Origin: Aulostomus chinensis
Taxonomy: Eukaryota > Chordata > Actinopteri > Syngnathiformes > Aulostomidae
Direction of reading: 5' to 3'
Length of the DNA stretch: 64,000 bases
Assembly: GCA_037954235.1 (NCBI GenBank)
Contig: JBBMOA010000020.1
Span: forward strand, 16,938,177-17,002,176
This document shows, one piece after another, positions 12,166-25,888 of this stretch (its first letter is position 1; each line of letters opens with the position of its first letter). The position numbers and the translations under genes are program-made. The notes beneath the pieces were generated by a model. That model was not told where the DNA came from, did not search any database, and saw only the letters and a list, made by a program, of their open reading frames with translations.

Positions 12166-14223
12166 CCGTTACGAGGCATGCTTGATGCTGGGTATGTGGG
12201 TGCCCACCATAAAAAGGATCTTGATTTATTTATTTTTTTATTGCTTGTAATTTAAGCACATTAAATGGCTCAACCAACGCACGGTGTGTTGTTCAGAGGT
12301 GGAGGTCACATGGTTTTCTGCGAGGTCACCCTGCATATACCTCAGACTGCATGAATGAAAAATCAATCTGTACCTTTTTGTCATGTTAATTCAAACATTT
12401 CCTCCATGTGTCGCAACCCTTAGTCCAAAACACCTCACCTCCTCCTTTACAATCAGTTCTCCCTGTTTGCTTTTCTCACTGTTGGAGAGAATCCACATTG
12501 GATGAGAGAGCCATTCAAGGTCACAGCCACATATCTAAATATTTACTGTATGATGACATTTGGTTTACTAGGCACCAGGAGAGCCGACGTGTGACAGCGG
12601 AGATCTTTAAACGGGCAGGAGCACCGTGCTGCATACTGATGAGGGCTGATGAGCACGTCATGCTGGCGAGCTAACAGGAGACTGGTGCGATGCAGAGTAC
12701 GACTGTTATACACTGTGTGATATGTAGCTGTAATATAGCAATAGAGTATTTTACTGCCCGCTTGAAAGCTTTATGTGATTATATATGGAGTTAATTTAGC
12801 CGAGAGACAGATGTTCCAACTCAAAACCAGAATTCATTCATTAGTTTATAAGAAACTATTCTCTTCAAACTAATCAGATAATTTCAAGCTTAATAAGTGG
12901 AGGCATAAACCCACCTTACATATCCTCCGGTACTTTTTACTGCATCAGCACACATATAATTAAATTCCCCCGTAGTTACCGGTGCCCTTGACTCATCATT
13001 GAGCTCAACCATGGTGTTCAATTACCAGATTCATTTGGTGGGGCTGGAGGGGACAGGGCGGGGCAGTTCCTGCTACCTCATGGCTTTAAAGGCTTCCTCC
13101 GGTAAATGGACTGACATGCGCTCATACATCAAGGGAAAATATCAATCTAGCAGATGGTTCCCTAAATAATCCGTCCCAGTCAGCTGGTGGAAATTGTGCC
13201 TCTGTGTGCAGATTTCTTTTATATCGGCTTCATCAAAGAAAAATCTAGTGTGGCTTCAAGACCTCCTGAGGACAGAGAACACACTCAGTTATACTGTGTT
13301 TTGTCTCCATAGGCGAGAAAAATCTGCTTCTTTTCTCTTTGGTTTCATGTTTTGTTTTTGTTTTTTAAAATGTGGCGCTGAGTAAAACACTGAGTTAACG
13401 TTCTATGTCCTACTTGATATCACGAGAACATATTAACATATCGGCGTCCTTCTCAAGGACGTTGACGTCAGCAGCAACATCTGTATATGCCATGTGGTTT
13501 CACCAACACGTGGAGAGGGAGCGTTTATTTTCACATGTTCTTTTACCTTTCGTGAAAATGAGCTACTTTAGATGGGATCTAGACAGCTTAAATGTATCTT
13601 CTCCTGGACATCAATGATCGTGATTGATCCTCATTGAGTGGTTGCACGCAGTGCCGGAGCCTGCAAGGTTTCATCACTTTGAGTAGTATTGGTGGTGAAG
13701 CAGTAAGATATTGTAAATATCTGAACAAGCTTTAAACACTTTATTGACGTACGAACAGTTGCTATGCACAGCAAACAACTCAGCATTTAGATTTTGTGTC
13801 TGCCCACTGGATTCATATCTGGTACATATGAGCTCTTTGGTTCTTCTGAAAATGGATGAATCCACAGAACATGACAGTAGAACAATACTACGATTGATCT
13901 TTCAAAGCGCCCAAAGCCGCGGATGTTACGGCTAAAACATTTTCAGTACTGTTTAGAGTGATTACGCCAAAAACTCCGGGGCAAATTTCACAAAACTTGA
14001 TGAAAGGGTGCCACGTGAGCCAAAGAAGAATCCACTGAACTTTGATTCCAGAACAAAATCACAAAGCGGATACATGAATGATTTTTTTATTTGTCGTTAG
14101 CTTTTCAGAGATGTCTCAATCCACATGACTTGGATCCTTTTCTCATCCACGCCAAAGCATCACCATCACCGTGGCGATGTCAAACTGGAGTTGGAGCCTC
14201 CCTTGAAGAACAAGCTCATATTG

Positions 14224-14705
<482 letters not shown>

Positions 14706-16815
14706 ATTCTGTTAGTGCTTTTATAACTGTTTTTCCTCAGGAGCTTGTGTGTAATGATGAAGTTCACACCAAATACTTCTGGGCACGTACTTTTGTGTGT
14801 CCAGAGAAAAGAAATGAAGGTTTGCATAAGGCAGTTCCACTGTTTACAGAGTGAATGACAGTAGATTTTTGCTTTTTTTTCCCTTTCAAAGTGAAGACGG
14901 ATGATAACATTTTGGATCTCCTGTTTTTCAATGACATGGTACCACGCATCAGCCAGGACAATCTCATTAAAACCTACGTCACAAATGCCCATTTGGCTAA
15001 AATTTTGTGTCGCCATCTTTTGTCACTAGATCAAGAGGTCTCTTATAGATTGGACCAAACACTCTTGATTGATGGACTTCATTAATTTAATGACATCAAA
15101 GCTCAAGAGAAAGAAATCATGTTTATGAGGAACACAATGAAAACAGAAACATCACTGGCAGATGAAAGCGCGTGTCTTTTCATCTGCGTTGATGTGCTCG
15201 GGGTTATCCTCTGAAGATGCTAATGATGTGTTGCCATCTCCAGGGATCAGCCATCAATCTGTGTACGAGCCTGTGTTTCCCGCCATTATTTCTCTAAGGA
15301 AGCAGCGATGATCAGAAGAAGACGGAGAAGACGACGCACGGGGTGATTAGGTCTTTACCCCGCAGGTCTCGTCTTCTTGTGTTAACATCGCGGCTCATTT
15401 CGAGATGTTTGTATATCATACCGTAGTATCAGGCTTGTTTATGTGTGCCGCCTCAGTTTAAAATTAGAGTGGAGGTTACGGTATGTTGCAAGTGTTTCAA
15501 AAATCTTCCACTTAACGCTCAACAAAGGAATCCTTGTGATATTTCATTGGGAATTCACCGCTCATTCTGTCAAAAATCCAAATGGAAGGATTTTAGAATA
15601 AAACTTATTATATAAAATAAAATAAACCTTTATTAGTCCCAAGACTGGGAAATGTATGGTGTTCCAGCGGCAAAAGTGGAATGTCAAGTTTGAAACGAAT
15701 AAATACACAGTTATAAAGAAGAAATGAAGCAATGTAAAATGGGGGGAAAGGAGGAAAACTATACAAATATATACATTCTTTCGCCTTGACTGCTGAATGT
15801 TCACACACACACACACACACACATGCACACACACACACACACAAAAGTAAGCCAGACAATTAGGCAGATAAAGACCAAATAAATACAGATTACGGTGATA
15901 AGATCAGTGAGTGGAAGGAAAGCCCCTGTGGTTAGAGACCATCTCCCGGAACTGTAAGGACTCCAAGCACCATGTTGGACAGGATATACGAGGGCTGGAT
16001 GCAACAGCACAGCAGGGGGTTTGATAGGAGATGCAGATGTGATTTAGAAGGTACATCAAACAGCATCCAGAGGACGTGCAGTGTATTTCGATGTCATATT
16101 TCCCTGTTGTCATGGAAAGTCCTACCTGCTGGTTTCATATTGTATGAAAACAAGATTTTGCAGTTAATTGTGATACTTAAGAATTTGACTGGAACCCATT
16201 AAGAAATGCAGCAGTGTGAAACTGTGTCACACTGACCTCTGCAGGATGACAAGGGTATAACTAGTTCTCTCCAACTTGAACGTGGCCTCTATACCTAACT
16301 TGCTTTTAGTCAGGAGACTGTGTCAGTGTGACCATAGGGAATACTTTTTTTAATATACATTTTATAGCTGTGTAGATACCAGAGTTATTAAACCAGGGAA
16401 CTTGCCATTTAACTGTATTTTTGGCATTCATCAGTAAGATTGATAACAGCCAGTGTGGCAGTTATCTAAAAATGAAACATCCTCCAGGATGTTACAGCCA
16501 TTAAAGCCTCCGTCCTCTTTTCTTGTGTTCTCTGGAAAGTATCCAATTTCGATTCATATTTTAAACGAATGCTGCCAGCTCACTTTTATTGGAACGTTTT
16601 CTCTTGTTGTAACAGGCTGTTGCCATGACACAACAGGAAACCTGCCCCAGTAAAATCTACTAAATGTAGCTTTATTATCACTAGATGTTTGTGACGATAA
16701 CACTGAGCACCATCGTGAAACATCATTTGTTGAGTGTGTGTGTGTGTGTGCATGCACGTGAGCGTTCTCAATTTCACGGATCCAAACAACGTTTCTCTCT
16801 CTCTCTCTGTCTCTG

Positions 16816-16853
<38 letters not shown>

Positions 16854-17930
16854 CAATCACATAATATTTTTAAGCAGGAAAAATATGTCAAGACCTCGAC
16901 CGGTTCAGCTTGTGTGGATGTTCTAGCTGTGTGGCATCTAAGGAATGCTGACTAACACTTCCTGTTTCCTGTCCATTCAGGAAATGGCTGGGTTTCACCC
17001 CTAGCTGCTGCTGCTGCCGCGGCCATTCCTTTCTGTTATCTTCTATTTACTGTCTGGGCCCCCGCCCCCCCAGGGTTGGTTCAGTTAGAGGATCCAAGCT
17101 GGTGCATTTTAGCGGGGTCATTGGTTATACAGGCTTCCTTTGGGTTACTGCCACCTCACACGCTCGACCTGAGTTCCTTTGTTGAGGTGCTATGACATTT
17201 CCAAGTTATACAACTCCAATTTGAAGTCTAGTTTTAAGTCTCCTTTTTGCATACATGATTTTTCAAGTTTTTAATCAAAGGTTTGTATGTTTGTGTGTGT
17301 GTGCGTGCGTGTGTGTGTGTGTGTTTGCACCTATGAAATCTGCTGCTCAACAGCGCAAAACAACAATTGAACCTCTCAAAAATAGTAAGAAAAATTTAAA
17401 ATACATCATTTGTAATGTTACATAATGAATAAATGTATTCTATTCTAGTTGTAAAAGAGTGGTTTTTAATAATTCAAACATTTTAATGGTTCCAAAGGAC
17501 TCCGCAACACAACATTGAAACACAGGTACAAGTTTTATATATGTATATATACATACATATATATACACATACAAGTATGGAGTTAATGCTCTTTGGAAAT
17601 CTCTCTATTTCTTACATGTCTGCTGAACGCATAAAGGGATTAAAAAGTGCAAATATTGTGCATGTAATCATGTAATCTCAGGCTGCTCCTTCTGTACCAT
17701 GCAAATTCATCCACAACTTTACCTTGTGTCCCCGTCCAAAGGCTGTTTTATTCTTCATACTCGATGGCTTTACTCAACAGTAGCTGCTGTTAATCACAGG
17801 AATTAAATCAGCATATTGAAACTTTCTTCGCATTGATCGTTGCTGCTTTTGCAAATCCTCCACAACCAGGAGAGGTTGTGATCATCTATTACGTTCAGTC
17901 ATAAAACCGGAATAAAGTACAAGTCCATTT
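14706..17930. other. Intergenic DNA downstream of blk, no gene recognised
   Basis: No supported exon is seen. The stretch contains a LINE-tail-like fragment (15614-15790) and simple repeats: (CA)n at 15802-15844, (TG)n at 16733-16750, a mixed CT/TCTG run at 16795-16854, (TG)n at 17290-17326 and a TATA/TACATA palindromic run near 17535-17570. Confidence 0.55.
15614..15790. mobile_element. LINE 3'-tail-like dispersed repeat fragment, second copy
   Basis: AATAAACCTTTATTAGTCCC followed by GGGAAATGTATGGTGTTCCAG resembles the 9725-9960 fragment and a common fish retrotransposon tail. Borders are approximate, and the (CA)n array at 15802 adjoins it. Confidence 0.4.
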
Positions 17931-18023
17931 CTATTCTTTAAATGAATCAGTCCAAACAGAAATGTGTGGTTCCAGTCAGGTCTGATGTCTCTCTTCTTCG
18001 GTCCTTTTTTTTAAAAAAAAATT

Positions 18024-18029
18024 TTTATT
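18024..18029 (-). terminator. blk: Candidate poly(A) signal of blk
   Basis: On the minus strand this reads AATAAA, about 20 bases after the blk stop codon at 18049. If it is used, the 3' untranslated region is very short; other signals may lie further left. Confidence 0.4.
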
Positions 18030-18048
18030 GCCTTCACATTTCCTGTTG

Positions 18049-21000
18049 TCATGGCTGCATCTCATATTGTCCCTCAGTGGCAATAAAGAAGTCATTTAGC
18101 GTGTTTTGCAGATATTCAAATGTTGGTCGGTCGTCAGGGCTCTGCTTCCAGCATAGCATCATGATGTCATAGAGTTCATCAGGACAGCCGTCTGGACACG
18201 GCATCCTGTACAACCTGTCCAGGCAGCGGATCACCTCTGGGTTGGTCATCCCTGGTGAGAGAAAAAAAAAATCAAATGTAGCTTTTAATGGGACTTTTAG
18301 TGATGGTAATTTAGCTGCAATGTTTCTAATGTAATACTGTAAAATGTCACTGTCATGTAGCCCTCTGTACCTGGGTATGGTATTCTTCCATAAGTGATTA
18401 TTTCCGTCAGGAGGATCCCAAAAGACCAGACATCTGACTTGATGGAGAAAGTGCCGTAATTGATGGCCTCGGGAGCCGTCCACTTGATGGGAAATTTAGC
18501 ACCTGATTAGCAGGGCAAGGTAGAGGAAAACTGTGTTAGAGGGTGCAAACTGCAGACAAAAAAATTTGAAAAGTCATGGATCCTCGACACAATTGAGGAT
18601 AAATTGCATTATTGTGACGGCATATCTTAATTTATCTGGTATTTAATTCACAATATCTCTTTTTTTCCTGAAATCTGTCTGTATTCAAATTGGATTTACT
18701 TGTAAAAAAAAACAAACAAACTTGTAAATGTATCAATCAGTTATCCCTTTGGGAGACCTTCAAAACACAATTTATGCTGCGGAATAGAAAATATAATTTC
18801 ACAGTAGCTAAATAAACAAGGATGACGAGGAAGCATTTGCTGTGGATACTGAACCTTCCTGAGCTGTGTATTCAGACTCGACCAGCCTGGCCAGGCCGAA
18901 GTCTGCTATCTTGCAGTGCAGAGTCTCGTTGACCAGTATGTTTGCTGCACGCACGTCTCTGTGGATGGAGTTCTTCCTCTCTATGTAAGCCATGCCTTCA
19001 GCAATCTGTCACAGAGACACAGCAGTGGGAGTAGAGTTAGTCAGCTATGAAGTCAGAAGAATTCATATATTAAGATTCTACGTGTGTTTTTCTGCATTTT
19101 TGTGTTGACAGAGCAGCAATCAAGTCTGTTTTTATCATCCTTGAGGGGATTTTTTCAAGTATGAAGCAGGAATTACAACGTAAATCCGTCATGAAATATA
19201 CAACAACAACATACCAGCCGACACAATGGAGTGCAGATGCCAACTTTTTCAGTTTTTTTAATTTAGCTTTCGTATTGTGCTCCAAACAAAAGATTCTTTA
19301 AACTTTAATTATCTGTGTAGGGACTCTCACTCTTCTAGCTGAAGCTCAAGCTCCCCTCACAGGTGGTGGGAATCACCCAACAACTTGATATGCAGGGTGA
19401 TGGCCACAAATTGAGTTTAACAGGATGTGCTAACTCTCAGGAAGTCAAAATGCTTTTTTGGAGGGGCAGATGAGTTCTAGAGGAACTTACTGTGGATGGA
19501 AAAAATAGCATCATTTCCTATCCGGAAGCTAATAATTGACGCAGGGCGAGGCTTAAAGTCAGACGAGCCTCACGACAGAAACCACACAGCTACTGGTGAC
19601 AGTTTCCACGTGTATCTGCTGTATGACTGGTGTCGACACACTTACTATTACAACTGTACAGATACTGTATTAATAGAGGTCAGCTGTGACAGCAGGTGTT
19701 TGTGTTTGATGCAAAATTTTGCATTCGATGATTTAAGAGTGAAGCGAAACAGCTCTGTTCATGTGAGCACACACAGTTGAAAGCAGTTTCGCACCTGCGC
19801 TGACATGTCGATCAGCTTGTGCAGCCTTAAATTTTTTCCCTCGTCTGTTTTTAGAAAGTCTAGAAGACATCCTGAAGACAAGAAAAAGAAAAAAACAACA
19901 TTAGCAAAAGAAAGATAACATTTTCAATACATACATATATTTCATTTTGTAGAGGCAACCTCCAATGTCATACATCTATCAGAGGAGAGTAGAGCAGTGG
20001 AAGCTAACAAATTCACGGGACACATGGAGTGTTGCAAGATTTGCAATAAAGATCAGATCTTTTAGCCCTATATTTAGTCTCAAAGAAAGGAAGTAAAGGC
20101 TGATGGATGTCTGAAACACTTTGCTTCTAGCATTGCACCTCTGGTGACTGCCACCCAGGCTTGCAAAGACTGATAATGTGTTTTTTTGACGTCCAACCTG
20201 GAAGTTAGCATCGCTGTGGACTCCCTCGATCAAAAGCCGATGGAATTTCTACAGTGGATTTTCAATCATTGCAGAAAATAAGCTCTGTGGTTAGGAACAA
20301 TTTTATAAAACTTTGATGTTTTGTTTAGCAAGATAATCTTCACTAATGCGATCGTTAGAAGTGCAAAGCTAATGTTCTGCTATGAAGATGTTTAATATCC
20401 GTGTCCTCCCAGTTGTTAGCCACTTTTTAGCAACCGCCATCTTTCACACATTGGTACTGTATTGACTACATTCTTTGAAAATAATGTTGAAGGATCTTCA
20501 GCTAATTTGGACTGCAAACTTTATGTAAGGCATTTAACAGTAAAACCTCCATTGATTTTGAGATGCTAACTTAGCCGTTTTAGTGTCAGGATTCATTCTT
20601 ACACCACTGTATTGCGCATAGTTGGATTTTCAAAGAACTTGAAGTACAAATATCAGCTTTTTTTTTAAAGTTTAGTTCATTAAGGGTGTCCACCCCATCC
20701 CATCTCTCCCTGCCTCACCATTGACCATGAACTCTGTGACAATCAGTATGGGCTGCTTGGTGACCACAGCATGGAGCCGCACCAGTCGCTCATGCTGCAG
20801 CTGCTTCATCAGGTTTGCCTCCTGCAGGAAGGCCTCAGGCTCCATGGTGCCCTCCTTCAGCGTCTTAATGGCAACTTTCTGGCTGTTCTTATAATAACCT
20901 GTCGTAGGAATTCAAACAGAGCGTCTTAACCCATGCTACTTTACTGCCGCTACTGATAAAATTACTTGTTAGCGTTCTCTCACCCATCCACACTTCACCA

Positions 21001-23658
21001 AACTGCCCGGCCCCGAGTTTCTTCACCATTTTGAGCGTTTCTCGAGGAATCTCCCATTCATCCTGTGCCCATGGTTGCTGGGGCGGTCTCTGCTTACAAG
21101 GAGCATACAACCGCTGACACAAACCATCTGCTGTACCTGCAACACAATAAACTCAATTTAATACTTTCTCTCTCACTTTGGGGGTAAATTTACTTTAGAT
21201 ATTCAAACAGCACAAGTCTACCAAGAACTTGCTTCCTAAAAATGAATTACATGACACTTCTTTGGTGGTAAGTTGCAATTTGTTCTCAGCCATGTTGCTG
21301 TTTGTGATCATCTTATCTTGTGGTTTAGTCAGTGTCATGGAAAGAAATTTTCTCGTACAGGAAATGCACGACACAACACAAGGGTCTAACTTCCCTATGA
21401 AACACACACAGATCAACTTGTTTTGAATGCTGTTGCTAAGAATAGCCCCCCTTGCAATTGCAGTTATTCAATACTTACAAGTGTAGTATTTGACCAGCTC
21501 CTGCAGGGAGGGGAACGTGTTGGAGGGGGAGATGTAGTAGCCACCTTTGTCCAAACAACGGATCTTGTAGTGTTTTACCACGTCTCCTTGTTCTGGCACA
21601 AGATCTCTGACTGACAGTGAGAATGATCCTAATTCAGGGGGACAACAACACACATTTGAAAATGGACGTACTGACACCAATCCCATGACCCAACAGAAGA
21701 AGAGAAAAGAAGAAGAAGAAAATGACTGGATTCACCTTTGCTGGTCTCACTTTCTCGTACAAGGAAGGACCCTGGTTTATTTCCAGGAGCTAAAAGCAGT
21801 CGTTCGGTCTCTCTCCTACTAAAGTCCTTAAAAAACCACCTAACAGAAAAAGACTACATGTGATTATTTGAAAAGACTTTTTAATTAATTTGCTCTGAAG
21901 ACTGATGATGATGACGATGATGAGTGTGTGCGTGTGCGTGTTCGTTTGTGTGACGTTGCGTCTTACTTTTCCACCTCCAGCGTATCTGCTCTGACTACAT
22001 AATTACATGGTATTAAACCCTCTTGCCCGGTCACCAACGATCGAGCCAGCCACCATTCTCCATTTCTTGCAAACAAGACAAAAGGTTACTTTTGAATTTA
22101 CTCTGGTCTCATGAAGCTTTTTTTTTTTTTGGAACTGTAAAAGATAGAGTAAAATGCAACCACTTACTCTTGTAAAATCTTAAACTTGTCTCCTTTTCTG
22201 AAAGGTAGGTCTCTGTCGTTGGTGGCTTTGAAGTCATGCTGTGCCACAAACACAACATCATCTGATAAGAAAATAAAAAAGGGATTTCAGTCGAGGGATT
22301 TGCCAATGGCAGCAATATAAAGACTTGCTTATGTATAAGGCTGACAGCTAGAAAACTATTATGGGGTAAGACGGCGGACCTGCAATAAATCCTTCCGTCT
22401 GGATTTATTTTAATGATACTTCTGGAGGTTTCATTATATTTGCAGTGGTCCAAAATATTATAGAATTCACGAGCCTGGACAGAAAAGTTCATGTATGCGG
22501 TGCGTACATACGGCCCAATTTAAAAGTAATTGAAACACTGCTCTTTTCTCATGATAATAATGGGCTTTCTTCAATGATCTAATCTTCTCCGGAAGGCCTC
22601 AGAGGAAATTCAACACAGATCTCAATCACCACATGTAGCCTCCTGGAACTGCGACTAATGTTTCTCAGCACAGCAAAAGTCGCTTAAACATGCTTCATCA
22701 AGTGTCTTATATATGTGGTTGTTTGAGATTACCGTGATCAGAATAGGTGTTTCCACTCCGTACCTAGGGAACAGAGGATGGTTATATATAAAAATTTAAA
22801 GTAAATAATCAAACAACCCCGCCCCCCCCCCCAAAAAAAACACTGGCAAAATTTAATTTCTGCAACATTTCAGGATACACTAGCAGTGATATGTACGAAC
22901 TAACAGTTAATTCATACAACTGTAAGAATTAACTACAACAACGGTCATAGAGAACGTTAATAAATGGAAAATCCTCTGATATCAGCCTTTATCAAAAATT
23001 AGATGCAAAGGACAATCCCTTCCATCCATCTTCTACACCGCTTATCCTGCAAAGGGTTTCGGGGGTGCTGGGGCCTGTCCCAGCCTACATTGGGCCTGGA
23101 CGGGTCGCCAGGAGCAATCAGGGGTTCAGTGTCTTGCTCAAAGACACTTGGACATGGTCACCGGTGGAAGTGAGGATCGAACCAGCGACCCTTTGGTGGC
23201 TAAATGGCCACTCTACCCCTGAGCCATGCCGCCTATGTAGAATTTCAATTTTCTCAGTAAAATGTCTTACCTAATACCCGTGACAAACGTTACAGTTTTA
23301 TCAACAGTTTCTTTATGCCTATTTACTGTATTAATTATGTATAATCAAATGTTATTACTTAGTGACTAATGTTTACAGCATATTTTACAGCATATAATCT
23401 CGGTAATAACACTCTAGTTAACATAGAACCTGATGTAAATGATTACTGGACACATTGGTTAACTGTTAGTTCATGTTTATTACAACATTAGTGAATAAAT
23501 TGTGAAGCACTAGCTTCATGGTAACCGCTTTGCAAACTCAAAGTGAATAAAGAGTCTTCGCAGCTACTCACAATGTGATTCGGTGATTCGTAGTTGGATT
23601 TCGCTCTGTGGAAGTCTTTATTTATTTCTTGTTTCTGGCCACTACAAGCGCAGCCCAT
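18049..23658 (-). CDS. blk: BLK-type Src-family protein tyrosine kinase, 12 coding exons
   Basis: Non-receptor tyrosine kinase that phosphorylates signalling proteins downstream of antigen receptors at the inner plasma membrane. Coding exons in transcript order: 23658-23572, 22763-22733, 22261-22168, 22065-21967, 21839-21736, 21628-21479, 21136-20984, 20898-20719, 19871-19795, 19005-18855, 18502-18371, 18251-18049. All use GT-AG introns, and the sum is 1461 bases, giving 486 residues with every phase consistent. The N-terminus MGCAC gives a myristoylation Gly2 and nearby Cys for palmitoylation. SH3 is about 43-100, SH2 about 104-197 (FLVRES) and the kinase about 227-475: GAGQFG, VAIK, HRDVRAAN, DFG, activation-loop SEYTAQ, WTAPE. 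The tail Tyr482 in EGQYEMQP is the usual CSK site. Stretches such as AQDEWEIPR and FLKTDEG match human BLK closely, and the neighbours rp1l1 and sox7 agree. Oddities: the SH3 ALYDY motif reads AQHDF, and exon 2 is only 31 bases. Confidence 0.95.
23018..23236 (-). mobile_element. tRNA-derived SINE of a second type, inside blk intron 1
   Basis: Read on the minus strand from 23236, the head is GGCGGCATGGCTCAGGGGTA (box A-like), followed by GCTGGTTCGATCCTC (box B-like). The other end is the TAAGCGGTGTAGAAGATGGA tail type shared by many fish repeats. The head differs from the SINEs at 6092 and 25020. It sits in the intron between the blk exons at 23572-23658 and 22733-22763. No clear target-site duplication was found. 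Confidence 0.65.
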
Positions 23659-23750
23659 CCTGAAGGCAGAAATGAACTTATTCAGTTACGCTGCAAACAT
23701 CCGACAGGGTTAAAATTTCTCGCTCTGAGGCTCAAATAGTTGCTTTTACC

Positions 23751-23835
23751 TGATATGCAGAGGAGGTGGACTGAGGATGCCTTCAGTCTCCTCTCCTGGC
23801 ACTCTGCAGCCTGTCCAGCGAACTCATGCCCAACA
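23751..23835 (-). other. blk: Probable 5' untranslated exon of blk
   Basis: About 90 bases upstream of the blk ATG exon lies a minus-strand segment. It has an acceptor (TTATTTTTAG, ending at 23836) and a donor (TATCAG|GTAAAAG at 23751). It contains no long open frame. Position and splice signals suggest a non-coding leader exon; the true transcription start is not visible. Confidence 0.4.
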
Positions 23836-24670
23836 CTAAAAATAAAGGAAGAAACTACTTTGAAATGAGACTTACAGTTGTGGTTTTTATGCTCTTGGAA
23901 CAAGTTTACTGATACCTATGAGGAGGTGAAATAAGGTTTCAGTCTGATGTATTTAGATTTGCATGTCAACAGTGTGATACGGCACAAAAACAAAGATACT
24001 TAAGTTGAGCAGTCATTTGAACTCCAATAGACCAATAAGTTCATGTAAGAATAACTTCAGCCGTGCATTTTCCAGTGTATTAATACTGAGCAACTTTAGG
24101 TAAAAGTTAACGATAGTACATCAAGTTTAGGTGGAATTGTTTGGACAGTAAAACTGTTCAACACCACCAAAAACCTTAAATAGGCTTTTTATTTGTTGTG
24201 CTGTTAATTTAACGACTTTTGTAGTCGGCTTGCTCGTGTATTGTTGTAAGAGCACTTTCTAAAAAAAAATTCTTATTTTTATTACCCTATTAGGGTTTAT
24301 GATAAAACTCTTGGTAAGTGTGAACTCAGCTGCCACGGCGACAGGGATGGTGCCACTTGTGTGGTTAACATACGCTTTCATATCTTTAAATGATGGCTAT
24401 AATTTCCAATGATCGTCGTGTGACTTTGTGAAATTTGAATATTTTCTAGTTAAAGAATCACGTGCATTCACTTTTTGTTCATTTTAGCATCATAATACGT
24501 CTTTCACCCGATAATGTGAAGTATAAATATACCTACTTGAGCGTGTCTCAGGCTTGTGTCTTCAAAAGTACTCCAGATACAAAATGTCTTCAGTTTCCTC
24601 GTTGGAACTCTCCTCACTGTATCACTCTCACTCGCTCATTTTGTCTTTAGAGAGTTTGCCTTCCATTTTA

Positions 24671-24702
<32 letters not shown>
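24671..24702. repeat. (CT)16 microsatellite
   Basis: Directly visible dinucleotide run in the DNA upstream of blk. Confidence 0.95.
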
Positions 24703-24703
<1 letters not shown>

Positions 24704-25007
24704 GACCAGGGCTTCCCTTGGGGGACTCCACTGACTCCACTGTAAATATATAGCATATGTGGCAGCTTTTCTGTATCTTTTGGGTTGTTTTTTTGGGGGG
24801 GGGCCCTTCCCTTCCTTGCCTCTGTGACACACTCTAACAAAGTTGTACAAATATCTGCTGATTAAACTTTAATCAGTCAACTTGAATGAAACATTTTGTA
24901 AATCAACTGGTGAATGATCTTTAGCCTGAACACTCACATTTGTATCCTGTGGAAAGATCATATTCCCAGAGTTAAATGGATAGTGTTTGATTGCATTTAA
25001 CATGTGC

Positions 25008-25367
25008 ATTTGTTCCTATGGAGGCTGCACGGTGGTGCAGTGGTCAGCACTGTGGCCTCACAGCAAGAAAGTTGCAGGTTTGAGTCCCGGCTCGGGTGTG
25101 GGATTTTTCTGTGTGAGTCTCCACGTTCTCCCTGTGCCTGTGTGGGTTCTCTCCGGGTACTCCGGCCTCCTCCCACATCAAGAGGGGACGAGGCTGATTG
25201 ATTCTCTAAATTGACCGTATGTTGGCCCTGTGATGGACTGGCGACCTGTCCAGGGTGAACCCTGCCTCTCGCCTGTAGATGCTGGGATAGGAAGCTCCAG
25301 CCCCCCCGCCCCCGCGACCCTTACTATTTAGGAATAAGCGGAAGATGGACGATGGATTTGTTCCTAT
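25008..25367 (+). mobile_element. tRNA-derived SINE with 12-bp target-site duplication
   Basis: The body spans about 25020-25355 on the plus strand. It starts with GGCTGCACGGTGGTGCAGTG (box A-like) and has GGTTTGAGTCCC (box B-like) near 25077. It then follows the same body and GCGGAAGATGGACGATGG tail as the copy at 6092-6505. The flanks 25008-25019 and 25356-25367 are both ATTTGTTCCTAT, a target-site duplication. The copy lacks part of the middle (the segment after ACTCTAAATTG...) relative to its relatives. Confidence 0.85.
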
Positions 25368-25888
25368 TCTCATTTCTTTTTAAATAATAGAATAGAATGA
25401 AACCATAAGGGTGTCGGTTAGCAGTCCTTAATAGAAGGTAACATATAACACAGATTTTTCTCTATCTTTTTAATGCAAATAGTTCTTCTTGTACAAGACC
25501 TGTAAATAGTCCTCCATTTTTCTACTCCGCCACTGTTGGACACAAATAAGAATGATTTAATTTGCAACTGCCAAAGTTGGCATGTACATTATTTTAGGTT
25601 CATCTTTTAAATGAAAACATGTAGGTGCCCGCCGTGGGTTTAACTTCCTCAGGTCTCCTTCTATCTTTATTTCCTGCTGTCTGTAGAGTAGCACTATACA
25701 TCAATCAGACATTTACAAACTGTGTTCAAGAAATACTGTCTGTAGCAGGGCTGAGGGAGACAATTCTGTACCTTTTAGTTCACTTTGAACCCTTCTTGTT
25801 TGTCCAAATGTGCATTTTTGGTTTTCCTGGGTAGCAATTTTGTAGCAATATCACATCGCTGTTTTTGAGTTTTGAGTTTTTAGGGCTC

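Larger units (their letters stand above)
6558..14222. other. Gene-poor intergenic DNA with dispersed repeat fragments
   Basis: No exon with both splice signals and a recognisable protein motif was found. The open frames present are short and unlike known proteins. Embedded repeats are listed separately: a LINE-tail-like piece near 9725, CACTAGGTGGC-type repeat DNA near 10020-10400, and a roughly 112-bp tandem pair near 11935-12160. Confidence 0.55.

Noticed and set aside
18252..18483. N-terminal extension of the frame over the last blk exon
   Set aside because: It reads through the intron between 18251 and 18371 and the exon at 18371-18502 in the wrong frame. The spliced model restores the kinase sequence.
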